From Alteribacter aurantiacus DSM 18675 (GTDB taxonomy: Bacteria; Bacillota; Bacilli; Bacillales; Salisediminibacteriaceae), in contig NZ_AUCJ01000010.1 in NCBI RefSeq assembly GCF_000429705.1, positions 124,001 to 188,000 on the forward strand: a DNA stretch of 64,000 nt, written 5' to 3'. Below the pieces are notes generated by a model. The model had not been told where the DNA came from and made no database searches. It saw only the letters and a list, made by a program, of their open reading frames with translations. This document shows positions 1 through 8,854 of this stretch, piece after piece. How positions within the stretch are numbered: the stretch's first letter is position 1; each line of letters opens with the position of its first letter. A program made the translations under genes and the position numbers.

Positions 1-471
<471 letters not shown>

Positions 472-602
472 ACCTCTCATATAATGAACCACAACTGAAA
501 GAGGAAGCGGGTTTTCGCTCCTCTTTCCCCTTTACTTAACTCACATATACCGGGAAAACCGGTAAAACGAAATTGAATGAAAAATACGAGGAGGCCATTT
601 TC

Positions 603-1787
603 ATGAACAAAAAAACGATTCGTGACCTCGATCTAAAAGGAAAACGAGTATTTTGCCGTGTAGACTTTAACGTGCCAATGCAAGGCGGAGAAGTAACCGA
701 TGATACTCGTATTCGTGCTGCCCTGCCTACAATCAACTTTTTAGTTGAGCAAGGAGCAAAAGTCATTTTGGCGAGTCACTTAGGCCGTCCTAAAGGAGAA
801 GTCGTTGAAGACCTTCGCCTCGATCCTGTGGCTAAGCGCTTGAGTGATCTTTTAGGAAAAGAAGTTCTCAAAACCGATGAGGTTTATGGTGCTGAGCCTA
901 AAAAAGCCATCGATCAGCTTGCTGAAGGAGAGATCGTTCTTCTTGAAAACGTACGCTTTGAAGCGGGCGAAGAGAAAAACGATGCTGATCTTGCGGCTGA
1001 ATTCGCAGCACTTGCGGATGTCTATGTAAACGACGCATTTGGAGCGGCTCACCGTGCTCACGCATCCACTGAAGGAATTGCCCATCACCTGCCAGCACTA
1101 GCCGGTTTGTTGATGGAAAAAGAACTAGATGTTCTCGGAAAAGCTCTTTCAGAGCCAGAACGCCCGTTCACAGCCATCATCGGTGGAGCAAAAGTAAAAG
1201 ACAAAATCGGTGTAATCGATAATCTTCTTGATAAAGTTGATAACCTGATCATCGGTGGCGGACTTGCTTATACGTTCATTAAAGCTCGTGGTTTTGAAAT
1301 CGGAAAGTCCTTACTTGAAGAAGACAAAATCGATCTTGCAAAGCAGTTCATGGAAAAGGCAGAAAAGAACGGTGTAAACCTTTATATGCCTGAAGATGTT
1401 GTCGTAGCTGACGACTTCGGTGAAGATGCAAATACGCAAGTTGTTGATATTGATAGCATTCCTTCAGATTGGGAAGGCTTGGACATTGGTCCAAAAACAC
1501 GTGAAACGTTCCAAGAAGTGATTGCTTCTTCTAAATTAGCAATCTGGAACGGTCCTATGGGCGTGTTCGAACTTGAAACATTTGCGAACGGAACAAAAGC
1601 TGTAGGTAACGCTCTTGCAGATGCTGACGGCACTTACACAGTGATTGGTGGAGGAGACTCTGCGGCAGCTGTTGAGAAATTCGGCATGGCTGACCGTATG
1701 GATCACATTTCTACTGGTGGCGGAGCTTCCCTTGAGTTCATGGAAGGCAAAGAACTTCCTGGTGTCGTAGCCCTAAGCGATAAGTAA
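603..1787 (+). CDS. pgk: Phosphoglycerate kinase
   Basis: Transfers phosphate from 1,3-bisphosphoglycerate to ADP, the first ATP-yielding step of glycolysis, in the cytosol. With the ATG at 603 the protein is 394 residues, the usual length. This start has a GAGGAGG ribosome site at about 588-594; an in-frame ATG 30 bases upstream lacks one. Motifs: VDFNVP near residue 20, ASHLGRPKGE near 57, NDAFGAAHRAHAS in the hinge, and the nucleotide-binding GGGDSAAAVE near 350 with TGGGAS near 371. It lies 131 bases after gapA and 30 bases before tpiA, in the same operon. Confidence 0.98.
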   Translation: MNKKTIRDLDLKGKRVFCRVDFNVPMQGGEVTDDTRIRAALPTINFLVEQGAKVILASHLGRPKGEVVEDLRLDPVAKRLSDLLGKEVLKTDEVYGAEPKKAIDQLAEGEIVLLENVRFEAGEEKNDADLAAEFAALADVYVNDAFGAAHRAHASTEGIAHHLPALAGLLMEKELDVLGKALSEPERPFTAIIGGAKVKDKIGVIDNLLDKVDNLIIGGGLAYTFIKARGFEIGKSLLEEDKIDLAKQFMEKAEKNGVNLYMPEDVVVADDFGEDANTQVVDIDSIPSDWEGLDIGPKTRETFQEVIASSKLAIWNGPMGVFELETFANGTKAVGNALADADGTYTVIGGGDSAAAVEKFGMADRMDHISTGGGASLEFMEGKELPGVVALSDK

Positions 1788-1817
1788 GCAACTACTATTT
1801 TTGAGGAGGTCTTTTCA

Positions 1818-2576
1818 ATGCGCAAACCTATCATTGCAGGAAACTGGAAAATGAACAAAACGAAGCGTGAAGCAACAGACTTCGTTCAAGAAGTAAAAGG
1901 CTTAATTCCTTCTAAGGAATCTGTAGACGCTGTTGTATGTTCACCAGCGCTATTCTTGGACGCTCTTGTAAAAGAAGCAGACGGAAGCGACCTTAAAATC
2001 GGTGCTCAAAACATGCACTTCGAAGAGAGCGGAGCATTCACAGGTGAAACAAGCCCGGCTGCTCTTACGGATCTAGGCGTTGAGTATATCGTTATTGGTC
2101 ACTCTGAGCGCCGTGAAATGTTCGGTGAAACAGACGAGATCGTAAACCAAAAAGTACACGCAGCTTTTTCACACGACCTTACACCAATCGTTTGTGTAGG
2201 CGAGTCCCTTGAAGAAAAAGAAGCAGATAAAACAGCACAAGTTGTAACGGACCAAGTACAAAAAGGACTTCAAGGCCTAACGGAAGAGCAAGTAAAGAAA
2301 ACCGTTATTGCTTATGAGCCTATCTGGGCAATCGGAACAGGTAAAACAGCTTCTGCTGACGATGCAAACGAAACATGTGCAGTTATTCGTGAAGTTGTTA
2401 AATCTTCTTTCTCTGAAGCTGCAGCTGAAGCGGTTCGCATTCAGTATGGTGGAAGTGTAAAACCTGCTAACATCGAAGAACTTCTCGGAAAGTCCGACAT
2501 CGACGGAGCGTTAGTTGGAGGAGCGAGCTTGGATCCGCAATCTTTCTTACAATTAGTGGAGGCAGGAAATAAATGA
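1818..2576 (+). CDS. tpiA: Triosephosphate isomerase
   Basis: Interconverts dihydroxyacetone phosphate and glyceraldehyde-3-phosphate. The 252-residue TIM barrel has every expected catalytic element: Asn9/Lys11 in GNWKMN, His95 in IGHSERRE, Glu167 in AYEPIWAIGTGKTAS, and the phosphate-binding YGGSVKP. A GAGGAGGT ribosome site lies about 10 bases before the ATG. The stop codon overlaps the start of gpmI by four bases (ATGA), indicating translational coupling in the glycolytic operon. Confidence 0.98.
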   Translation: MRKPIIAGNWKMNKTKREATDFVQEVKGLIPSKESVDAVVCSPALFLDALVKEADGSDLKIGAQNMHFEESGAFTGETSPAALTDLGVEYIVIGHSERREMFGETDEIVNQKVHAAFSHDLTPIVCVGESLEEKEADKTAQVVTDQVQKGLQGLTEEQVKKTVIAYEPIWAIGTGKTASADDANETCAVIREVVKSSFSEAAAEAVRIQYGGSVKPANIEELLGKSDIDGALVGGASLDPQSFLQLVEAGNK

Positions 2577-4111
2577 GTAAAAAACCGACTGCATTAATCA
2601 TCTTAGATGGTTTTGCGTTGCGCAAAGAAACAAAAGGAAATGCGGTTGCAAAGGCAAACAAGCCTAACTTTGACCGCTATTGGAACGAGCATCCTCATGC
2701 CACTCTTGAAGCTTGCGGTGAAGCTGTAGGTCTTCCAGAGGGCCAAATGGGTAACTCGGAAGTGGGTCACTTAAACATCGGTGCCGGCCGCCCGGTGTAT
2801 CAAAGCTTGACACGCGTAAATTTGAGTATCCGTGAAGGGGAATTCTACGCGAACCAAACGTTTAAAGACGCTATGGATCACGTGAGGAACAACGGAACGA
2901 GCCTTCACATTTACGGACTTTTATCTGATGGCGGGATTCACAGTCACATCAACCACATGTTCGCTCTTTTGGAAATGGCTCAAAAAAGCGGCGTGGAAAA
3001 AGTGTACTTGCACGGTTTCCTTGATGGACGTGACGTAGGTCCTCAATCAGCAGAGAAGTATATTCGTGAAACACAAGAGAGAATGAAAGAGCTCGGCATT
3101 GGTGAAATTGCTTCCATTCAAGGACGTTATTACGCTATGGACCGTGACAAGCGTTGGGATCGAGTGGAAAAATCCTATCGTGCAATGGTTTACGGTGAAG
3201 GACTGAAATACCGCGACCCAATCGAAGCTCTTGAAGACTCTTATAAAAACGACATCCACGATGAGTTCGTTCTTCCTTCTGTCATGACAAAAGAAGACGG
3301 TGAAACGCCGGTAGGAACGATTGAAGAAGGTGACGGAGTGATCTTCTTCAACTTCCGTCCTGACCGTGCGATTCAAATGTCGCAAGTATTCACAAACGAT
3401 GAGTTTGATGGCTTCGATAAAGGCGAACGTTTCCCTAAAGATGTTCACTACGTGTGTTTGACGCACTTTAGTGAAACGGTCAAAGGTTATGTCGCTTTTG
3501 AGCCACAAAACCTTGCTAATACGCTAGGTGAAGTCGTTTCTGAAGCGGGTCTTACCCAGCTTCGAATTGCAGAAACGGAAAAATACCCACACGTTACATT
3601 CTTCTTTAGTGGGGGACGTGAACAACAATTCCCAGGAGAAGAGCGTGTGTTGATCGACTCTCCGAAAGTAGCAACGTACGATCTTAAGCCTGAAATGAGT
3701 GCTTATGAAGTCACGGATGCTCTTATTAACGAGATCGAACAAGACAAGCACGATATGATCATCTTAAACTTTGCCAACCCTGATATGGTTGGTCATTCCG
3801 GTAAAATGGAGCCGACAGTCAAGGCAATTGAAGTCGTAGATGAGTGTCTCGGACGTGTGGTAGAGAAGCTCCACGAAAAAGGTGGACAAGCGATTATTAC
3901 AGCTGACCACGGTAACTCTGATGAAATCATGACGATGGAAGGAACTCCAATGACGGCTCATACGACTAACCCGGTACCGGTTATCGTTACAGGCCACAAA
4001 GGCGACCTTCGTCAAGATGGTATTCTAGGAGACCTGGCACCAACGATGCTTAATCTTTTAGGTGTCGAGCAACCAAAAGAAATGACAGGTAAAAGTTTGA
4101 TTACAAAATAA
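2573..4111 (+). CDS. gpmI: 2,3-bisphosphoglycerate-independent phosphoglycerate mutase
   Basis: Converts 3-phosphoglycerate to 2-phosphoglycerate through a phosphoserine intermediate and a binuclear Mn(II) centre; this alkaline-phosphatase-fold enzyme is the usual Bacillus mutase and is pH sensitive during sporulation (family knowledge). Length 512 residues. Metal ligand Asp12 (LDGF) and nucleophile Ser62 in GNSEVGHLNIGAG are visible, with the C-terminal TADHGNSDEM-like segment and TTNPVPV. The start overlaps the tpiA stop by four bases, and the ribosome site GGAGGC lies inside the tpiA 3' end. Confidence 0.98.
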   Translation: MSKKPTALIILDGFALRKETKGNAVAKANKPNFDRYWNEHPHATLEACGEAVGLPEGQMGNSEVGHLNIGAGRPVYQSLTRVNLSIREGEFYANQTFKDAMDHVRNNGTSLHIYGLLSDGGIHSHINHMFALLEMAQKSGVEKVYLHGFLDGRDVGPQSAEKYIRETQERMKELGIGEIASIQGRYYAMDRDKRWDRVEKSYRAMVYGEGLKYRDPIEALEDSYKNDIHDEFVLPSVMTKEDGETPVGTIEEGDGVIFFNFRPDRAIQMSQVFTNDEFDGFDKGERFPKDVHYVCLTHFSETVKGYVAFEPQNLANTLGEVVSEAGLTQLRIAETEKYPHVTFFFSGGREQQFPGEERVLIDSPKVATYDLKPEMSAYEVTDALINEIEQDKHDMIILNFANPDMVGHSGKMEPTVKAIEVVDECLGRVVEKLHEKGGQAIITADHGNSDEIMTMEGTPMTAHTTNPVPVIVTGHKGDLRQDGILGDLAPTMLNLLGVEQPKEMTGKSLITK

Positions 4112-4238
4112 TGACGGTGCAGGTGAAGGGGAAAATGAAGGCGAATGAAAGCAGAGAAGACGTTCGATGCTTGTAAATGCCGATCTTTTTCTACAGTCAC
4201 CTAAACGACATTTAAACTATTAAAGGAGTGTTTTGAAC

Positions 4239-5528
4239 ATGACTGCAATTATTGATGTATATGCACGCCAAGTGCTTGATTCCCGCGGGAACCCAACTGT
4301 AGAGGTAGAAGTAACATTAGAAAGCGGCGGTTTCGGTCGCGCACTAGTACCAAGTGGTGCTTCCACTGGTGAATACGAAGCTGTTGAACTACGTGATGGC
4401 GGCGAAGCTTGGATGGGTAAAGGCGTAGGCCAAGCTGTTGAGAACGTAAACGAGCAAATTGCTCCTGAACTAGTAGGATTCGATGCTCTTGACCAAGTTG
4501 GGATCGACCAGCTAATGATCGAGCTTGACGGAACTGAAAACAAAGGCAAGCTAGGCGCTAACGCGATCCTTGGTGTATCCATGGCCGTTGCACGTGCAGC
4601 TGCTGACGCTCTAGGTGTACCTCTTTACACGTACCTTGGAGGATTCAACGCGAAAACTCTACCAACTCCAATGATGAACATCATCAACGGTGGTGAGCAC
4701 GCGGACAACAACGTAGACATTCAAGAATTCATGATCATGCCTGTAGGTGCTGAAAAGTTCGTTGACGCACTTCGAATGGGAGCTGAAATCTTCCACAACT
4801 TAAAGAAGGTTCTTAGCGAAAAAGGCTACAACACAGCTGTAGGTGACGAAGGCGGATTCGCTCCAAACCTATCTTCAAACGAAGAAGCACTTTCTACAAT
4901 CATCGAAGCGATCGAAAAAGCTGGATACAAGCCTGGCGAAGACATCGTTCTAGCAATGGACGTTGCTGCTTCTGAAATCTACGAAGACGGTAAATACAAC
5001 CTTAAAGGTGAAGGTGTTGTTAAAACATCTGAAGAAATGGTTGCTTACTACGAAGACCTATGTTCTAAGTACCCAATCGTTTCTATCGAAGACGGCCTAG
5101 ACGAGAACGACTGGGACGGATTCAAAAAGCTAACTGACGCTCTTGGCGAAAAAGTTCAGCTTGTTGGTGACGACTTGTTCGTAACTAACACAAACAAACT
5201 TTCTCAAGGAATTGAGCAAGGAATCGGTAACTCGATCCTTATCAAAGTGAACCAAATCGGTACACTTACTGAAACTTTCGACGCGATCGAAATGGCAAAA
5301 CGCGCAGGCTACACTGCTGTAATCTCTCACCGTTCTGGTGAAACAGAAGACAGCACAATCGCTGACATCGCTGTTGCTACAAACGCGGGCCAAATCAAAA
5401 CAGGAGCTCCATCCCGTTCTGACCGCGTAGCGAAATACAACCAGCTTCTTCGCATCGAAGACGAGCTTGAGTACATCGGCCGTTACGCTGGAAAAGACGC
5501 GTTCTACAACCTAAGCAACAAGAAGTAA
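4239..5528 (+). CDS. eno: Enolase
   Basis: Dehydrates 2-phosphoglycerate to phosphoenolpyruvate; in Bacillus it also associates with the RNA-degradation network (family knowledge). The ATG at 4239 gives 429 residues and sits 9 bases after AAAGGAG; an in-frame TTG six bases earlier is too close to that site. Visible elements are DSRGNPTVEVEV, the mobile loop GASTGEYEAVELRDG, metal-ligand segments SIEDGLDENDWDG and VGDDLFVTN, and HRSGETEDSTIADIAV. It ends the glycolytic operon and is followed by a strong terminator. The 127-base gpmI-eno gap shows no recognisable element. Confidence 0.98.
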   Translation: MTAIIDVYARQVLDSRGNPTVEVEVTLESGGFGRALVPSGASTGEYEAVELRDGGEAWMGKGVGQAVENVNEQIAPELVGFDALDQVGIDQLMIELDGTENKGKLGANAILGVSMAVARAAADALGVPLYTYLGGFNAKTLPTPMMNIINGGEHADNNVDIQEFMIMPVGAEKFVDALRMGAEIFHNLKKVLSEKGYNTAVGDEGGFAPNLSSNEEALSTIIEAIEKAGYKPGEDIVLAMDVAASEIYEDGKYNLKGEGVVKTSEEMVAYYEDLCSKYPIVSIEDGLDENDWDGFKKLTDALGEKVQLVGDDLFVTNTNKLSQGIEQGIGNSILIKVNQIGTLTETFDAIEMAKRAGYTAVISHRSGETEDSTIADIAVATNAGQIKTGAPSRSDRVAKYNQLLRIEDELEYIGRYAGKDAFYNLSNKK

Positions 5529-5543
5529 TTGAGTAATAGTCAA

Positions 5544-5579
5544 ACCTCCGCTGCACATTGTGTAGCGGAGTTTTTTTGT
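5544..5579 (+). terminator. Rho-independent terminator of the glycolytic operon
   Basis: CTCCGCTGCAC and GTGTAGCGGAG form an 11-bp stem with a three-base loop, followed by seven T residues. It lies 17 bases after the eno stop. Confidence 0.93.
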
Positions 5580-5601
5580 TGGTGGGTTTTTGGAGGGATG
5601 A

Positions 5602-5768
5602 AGTGAGGGGGGAGTGGGAGAGGAAAGTGATTGATAAGCGGGAGAAAGTGATGGATAAATCTGAAAGTCGATGAAGAACCCGAGGAAGTCGATCGATAAA
5701 TTTGAAAGTCGATGAAGAAACCAGGCAACTCGATGACCAAATCTGAAAGTCGATGAAGAAACCACCCA
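5602..5768. repeat. Degenerate tandem array with alternating 20/21-bp half units (41-bp dimer)
   Basis: The 22-base unit AAATYTGAAAGTCGATGAAGAA occurs at 5657, 5698 and 5739 (copy 2 has T for C), exactly 41 bases apart. Between these lie related half units, so AGTCGAT/ACTCGAT recurs at 5666, 5687, 5707, 5728 and 5748 (steps 21, 20, 21, 20). More degraded AGTGAT versions continue upstream at 5647, 5626 and possibly 5602. The period is not a multiple of three, so the overlapping minus-strand open frames here are judged to be repeat artefacts. Nothing recognisable lies between the array and the gene at 5937. Confidence 0.9.
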
Positions 5769-5936
5769 ATCCTCCCCAACGGAACCAGGCCTCCGGCTAA
5801 CCACCTCTCACCAATACCAACAAAAAAAGCACCCACACCAACCCCCTGTGAGCGCTCCACTCTTTTTACCCATAACCCCAGCCACCACGTACCCCGCGCA
5901 CGTCCCTAACCACAGACAATGAGGACCAACCGCTAC

Positions 5937-6272
5937 CTACCTCACCACCCACCCCACTTGTTCAATAATCCGATCCTCCAAGTCGAAGATCGTACTGAAA
6001 AAAATTAAAAAGTACAAAAGCATAAACATGAGAGAAATAAACCCTAAAATCATACCGGCAGTGGCAAAAGATCGTCGCGTCGTGCTCTTTCTACCTGGAA
6101 TGGCCAACAAAATCGCCAAGATGCTACTCGGAATCGTCATAAAGGCAAGTAGGACCCCGCCTATAAGGGAAGCTACTCCTAAAATGAAGCTTGAGTAAGC
6201 GAGGGCTCGTGGCAATCCGTCATCATGTACTTGGTGTCCTTTTTCAACAATTGGACCGGATTGTCTTTCCAT
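5937..6272 (-). CDS. Small DUF4190-like membrane protein
   Basis: A 111-residue protein of unknown function. A charged N-terminal stretch of about 20 residues is followed by two long hydrophobic spans (about 25-60, containing a GVASLIGGVLLAF core, and about 70-95, ILGFISLMFMLLYFLIFF) separated by a basic KSTTRRS loop. This layout resembles DUF4190-type small integral membrane proteins. The ATG at 6272 is preceded by AAGGAGG at good spacing. It stands alone between a repeat array and a divergent oxidoreductase gene. The product is expected in the cytoplasmic membrane; no role can be inferred. Confidence 0.75.
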   Translation of the reverse strand: MERQSGPIVEKGHQVHDDGLPRALAYSSFILGVASLIGGVLLAFMTIPSSILAILLAIPGRKSTTRRSFATAGMILGFISLMFMLLYFLIFFSTIFDLEDRIIEQVGWVVR

Positions 6273-6398
6273 GACCGTCCTCCTTTTAAAAGTCTTTTTA
6301 TTCTATATGTCATATTTAAGCCCTTTAGTCTATGCCTGTTTCCAAGAGAGGATCGAGTCATGCTACAATATCAGTAGTCACAAGAAGGAGGAGTAATC

Positions 6399-7454
6399 AT
6401 GACACAAAAATCACTAAAGGTAGCGATAATTGGACCAGGAGGCATTGCTCGAAGCGCTCATGCCCCTTTTTACATAAAAGACACAAGAACGGAACTGGTG
6501 GCCGTCACGTCACGAACCATGGAGAAAGCAGAAGCTTTTGCAAAGGATTTTAGCATCCCATCTGCCTATGATGACGTGGACAAAATGCTTGAAAATGAAG
6601 AAATTGATATCGTAAGTGTGTGTACACCGAACAAGTTTCATAAAGAAGGTGTTTTAAAAGCACTCAAGGCCGGTTGCCACGTATTGTGTGAAAAGCCGCC
6701 GGCGATGACGTTTGAGGAAGCAGAAGAGATGGAATTTGCAGCGGAAGCGTCCGGTACGGTTTTGATGTATGCTTTTCATCACCGCTACAACCTTGAAACA
6801 CAAGTGTTAAAGCGAGCAATCGAGTCCGGTGATCTCGGCAATATTTATCATACAAATGTTCAAGCCTTACGGAGGCGAGGGATTCCCGGTTGGGGTGTGT
6901 TTACAAACAAAGAGCTTCAAGGAGGCGGACCACTTATTGACGTAGGGGTTCACATGCTTGACTTGGCTCTTTATTTGACCGGTTATCCAGAACCAATCGA
7001 AGTCATGGGAGCGACTCATAAGCGCATCGGGAATAAGCCTGGTGTGGGGCTACTAGGACAGTGGGACCCTGAGAAATATGAAGTGGAAGATTTGGCTACG
7101 GGAATGGTCCGATTTCAAAATGGCATGAGTATGGTCATTGAATCCTCTTTTGCCGCGAACCAAAAGGAAGACGAGACGTTAAACGTCAAGCTATTTGGGG
7201 ATCAAGGAGGCGCAGATACAGCGCCACTTCAACTGTATGAAGAAAAATACGGGTCTCTTTTAAATACCACACCTGCCTATTTGGAAAAAACGGATACACG
7301 CTCCAGCTACGAAAGACAGATCACGCACTTTATCGAATGTTGCTTAGGAGAAGCAAAACCGTTGGCGACTCCAGCACAGGGAACGACCGTTCAAAGGATC
7401 GTTGAAGGTCTTTATGAATCAGCTGCGAAAAGTCAGGCAGTGAGCTTGTTGTAA
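6399..7454 (+). CDS. Gfo/Idh/MocA family NAD(P)-dependent oxidoreductase
   Basis: A 351-residue sugar- or inositol-type dehydrogenase. The N-terminal Rossmann domain has IIGPGGIARSAHAP (about 10-23), and the family signature CEKPPA (about 97-102) carries the catalytic Lys99. The C-terminal alpha/beta domain contains GGGPLIDVGVHMLDLALYL with the expected Asp/His pair. The substrate cannot be predicted: the gene stands alone, without transporter or sugar-kinase neighbours. AAGAAGGAGGAG precedes the ATG at 6399. A hairpin with a T-tract follows the gene. Confidence is high for the family and low for the substrate. Confidence 0.9.
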   Translation: MTQKSLKVAIIGPGGIARSAHAPFYIKDTRTELVAVTSRTMEKAEAFAKDFSIPSAYDDVDKMLENEEIDIVSVCTPNKFHKEGVLKALKAGCHVLCEKPPAMTFEEAEEMEFAAEASGTVLMYAFHHRYNLETQVLKRAIESGDLGNIYHTNVQALRRRGIPGWGVFTNKELQGGGPLIDVGVHMLDLALYLTGYPEPIEVMGATHKRIGNKPGVGLLGQWDPEKYEVEDLATGMVRFQNGMSMVIESSFAANQKEDETLNVKLFGDQGGADTAPLQLYEEKYGSLLNTTPAYLEKTDTRSSYERQITHFIECCLGEAKPLATPAQGTTVQRIVEGLYESAAKSQAVSLL

Positions 7455-7477
7455 AAATTCAGAAAATACGACACAGA

Positions 7478-7513
7478 CAGTGTAATGGCCTATTGCACTG
7501 CCTACTCTTTTTT
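7478..7513 (+). terminator. Probable terminator after the Gfo/Idh/MocA gene
   Basis: CAGTG-AAT and ATT-CACTG arms around GGCCT form a stem with one mismatch, followed after a short gap by six T residues. Confidence 0.6.
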
Positions 7514-7590
7514 GGTAAACTCAAAATAGGTTTTAAGCAAGCTCTATAAATAAAGAGCATTGTCTTAAGTGTCGGATGGAGGTGTAGGGA

Positions 7591-7821
7591 TTGTTAGCTG
7601 TGACATCAATACTTCTAGTTATTGTCTCTATTATGCTTATTACAGTTGTATTACTACAATCTGGCCGTAGCGCAGGACTATCTGGAGCAATCTCCGGTGG
7701 TGCTGAGCAGTTAATGGGAAAACAAAAAGCACGTGGTCTGGAAGCTTTCTTAAGCAAAACGACTGTGATTCTTTCTGTATTGTTTTTCGTATTAACCATT
7801 ACGGTAGCATTTTATATGTAA
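7591..7821 (+). CDS. secG: Preprotein translocase subunit SecG
   Basis: Small subunit of the SecYEG protein-conducting channel in the cytoplasmic membrane. The 76-residue protein has the two-TM SecG layout: LAVTSILLVIVSIMLITVVL, then the conserved cytosolic loop LLQSGRSAGLSGAISGGAEQL, then the second TM FLSKTTVILSVLFFVLTI. Translation starts at TTG 7591, eight bases after ATGGAGGTG. It is first in the secG-esterase-rnr-smpB-ssrA block as in B. subtilis. An isolated secY lies at 30656 in this window, but the two are unlinked. Confidence 0.95.
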   Translation: MLAVTSILLVIVSIMLITVVLLQSGRSAGLSGAISGGAEQLMGKQKARGLEAFLSKTTVILSVLFFVLTITVAFYM

Positions 7822-7830
7822 AGTAATTCT

Positions 7831-7863
7831 AACAGCAGGGAACCTGGTTCCTTGCTGTTTTTT
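7831..7863 (+). terminator. Rho-independent terminator after secG
   Basis: AACAGCAGGGAACC pairs with GGTTCCTTGCTGTT (one mismatch), followed by a T-run. Confidence 0.9.
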
Positions 7864-7985
7864 ACGTTATAGCCCTCACTTTTTTGGGAATACCTACTGT
7901 AACACTCTTAAGTAAGCTCCTCACGTGACAGGTCCCGACTTTTTTTCGTATGATAGAAATGAATCGATAAATGGATGTGAACAAT

Positions 7986-8711
7986 ATGATTGGTGTACTG
8001 TGTCTACATGGGTTTAGTGGAACCCCGAAAGAAATCGAGGCCATAACAACCCATTTACAAACGAAAGAAGGATGGCTTGTTTATTGTCCTAATCTACCCG
8101 GTCACGGTTCAAAAGAAGGAATGCGGGAAGTGACATATAAACACTGGCTTTATGCGGCGATGGTGGCTGTTGAAGAGCTTCTTGAGCGCTGCGAGAAGGT
8201 GTATGTGATTGGTTTTTCAATGGGAGGCATGCTGGCAAGCTATTTGGCCGCGAAATATCCGATTGACCGTTTAGTGCTGATTAGTTCGGCCGCCTATTAC
8301 CTTAATCCGAAGCAACTCGTGGAGGATGTGAAAACGTGGGTCGTCGAAGGGTTTCAAAAGCCTCTTTTTGACGAAGAACTTTACGCGTTTTATAAAAAGA
8401 AGGTAAAAGAAACGCCGATTATGGCCGCATACGAATTTACGAAAATTGTTCGTTCGGCAAGGCCGCTGCTAAAGGATATTAAAGTCCCTACCCTAATTAT
8501 TCAAGGGGAGAGTGACGAACTCATTCCTCCGAAGAAAAGTGCCGAATATATTTATGAACACATTCAATCAGAAGAAAAAAGGGTATACTATATTCAGAAC
8601 GCCAAGCATTATATTTGGTTCGGTGAAGAGAAAGATGATTTTTTGCAAACGATTGACGCGTTTTTGACTGAAGAAGACATGGAGTCTTTGGAGCATGAAG
8701 ATCTCGGATAA
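7986..8711 (+). CDS. Alpha/beta hydrolase, carboxylesterase-like
   Basis: A 241-residue serine hydrolase related to the esterase encoded next (8855). From ATG 7986 it begins MIGVLCLHGFSG, the oxyanion-hole HGF motif. The nucleophile elbow is GFSMGG (Ser78), the acid is probably the Asp in GESDELIPP, and the base His is in NAKHYIWFG. An in-frame ATG at 7971 would add five residues; GGATG at about 7973 favours the later ATG, but both starts are possible. The substrate is unknown. It is an extra gene relative to the B. subtilis secG-yvaK arrangement and may be a divergent paralogue (inference). A strong terminator follows. Confidence 0.88.
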   Translation: MIGVLCLHGFSGTPKEIEAITTHLQTKEGWLVYCPNLPGHGSKEGMREVTYKHWLYAAMVAVEELLERCEKVYVIGFSMGGMLASYLAAKYPIDRLVLISSAAYYLNPKQLVEDVKTWVVEGFQKPLFDEELYAFYKKKVKETPIMAAYEFTKIVRSARPLLKDIKVPTLIIQGESDELIPPKKSAEYIYEHIQSEEKRVYYIQNAKHYIWFGEEKDDFLQTIDAFLTEEDMESLEHEDLG

Positions 8712-8716
8712 ATCAC

Positions 8717-8756
8717 GAGCATGCCGTTGTTGACACGCGGGCATGCTTTCTTTTAT
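8717..8756 (+). terminator. Terminator after the first esterase
   Basis: AGCATGCC and GGGCATGCT arms around a GTTGTTGACACGC loop, followed by a T-rich tract. Confidence 0.75.
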
Positions 8757-8854
8757 TCCATCACATGTGGTTGCTGTGTAACCGAGGAGTCCGAGTTGCT
8801 GGGACTGCTTATAGAAGACTACTAAATCACCAAGAGAACGAAGGAGAGAGAAAC

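Noticed and set aside
5395..5860. Overlapping minus-strand open frames with repeated FIDFQI/SSTFRF-like peptides
   Set aside because: They are translations of the 20.5-bp tandem array in several frames, lack ribosome sites, and overlap eno on the opposite strand.
8765..8854. Possible T-box or tRNA-like leader before est
   Set aside because: Some internal complementarity (GTGGTT...AATCAC) exists, but no T-box core, specifier hairpin or tRNA cloverleaf could be formed.
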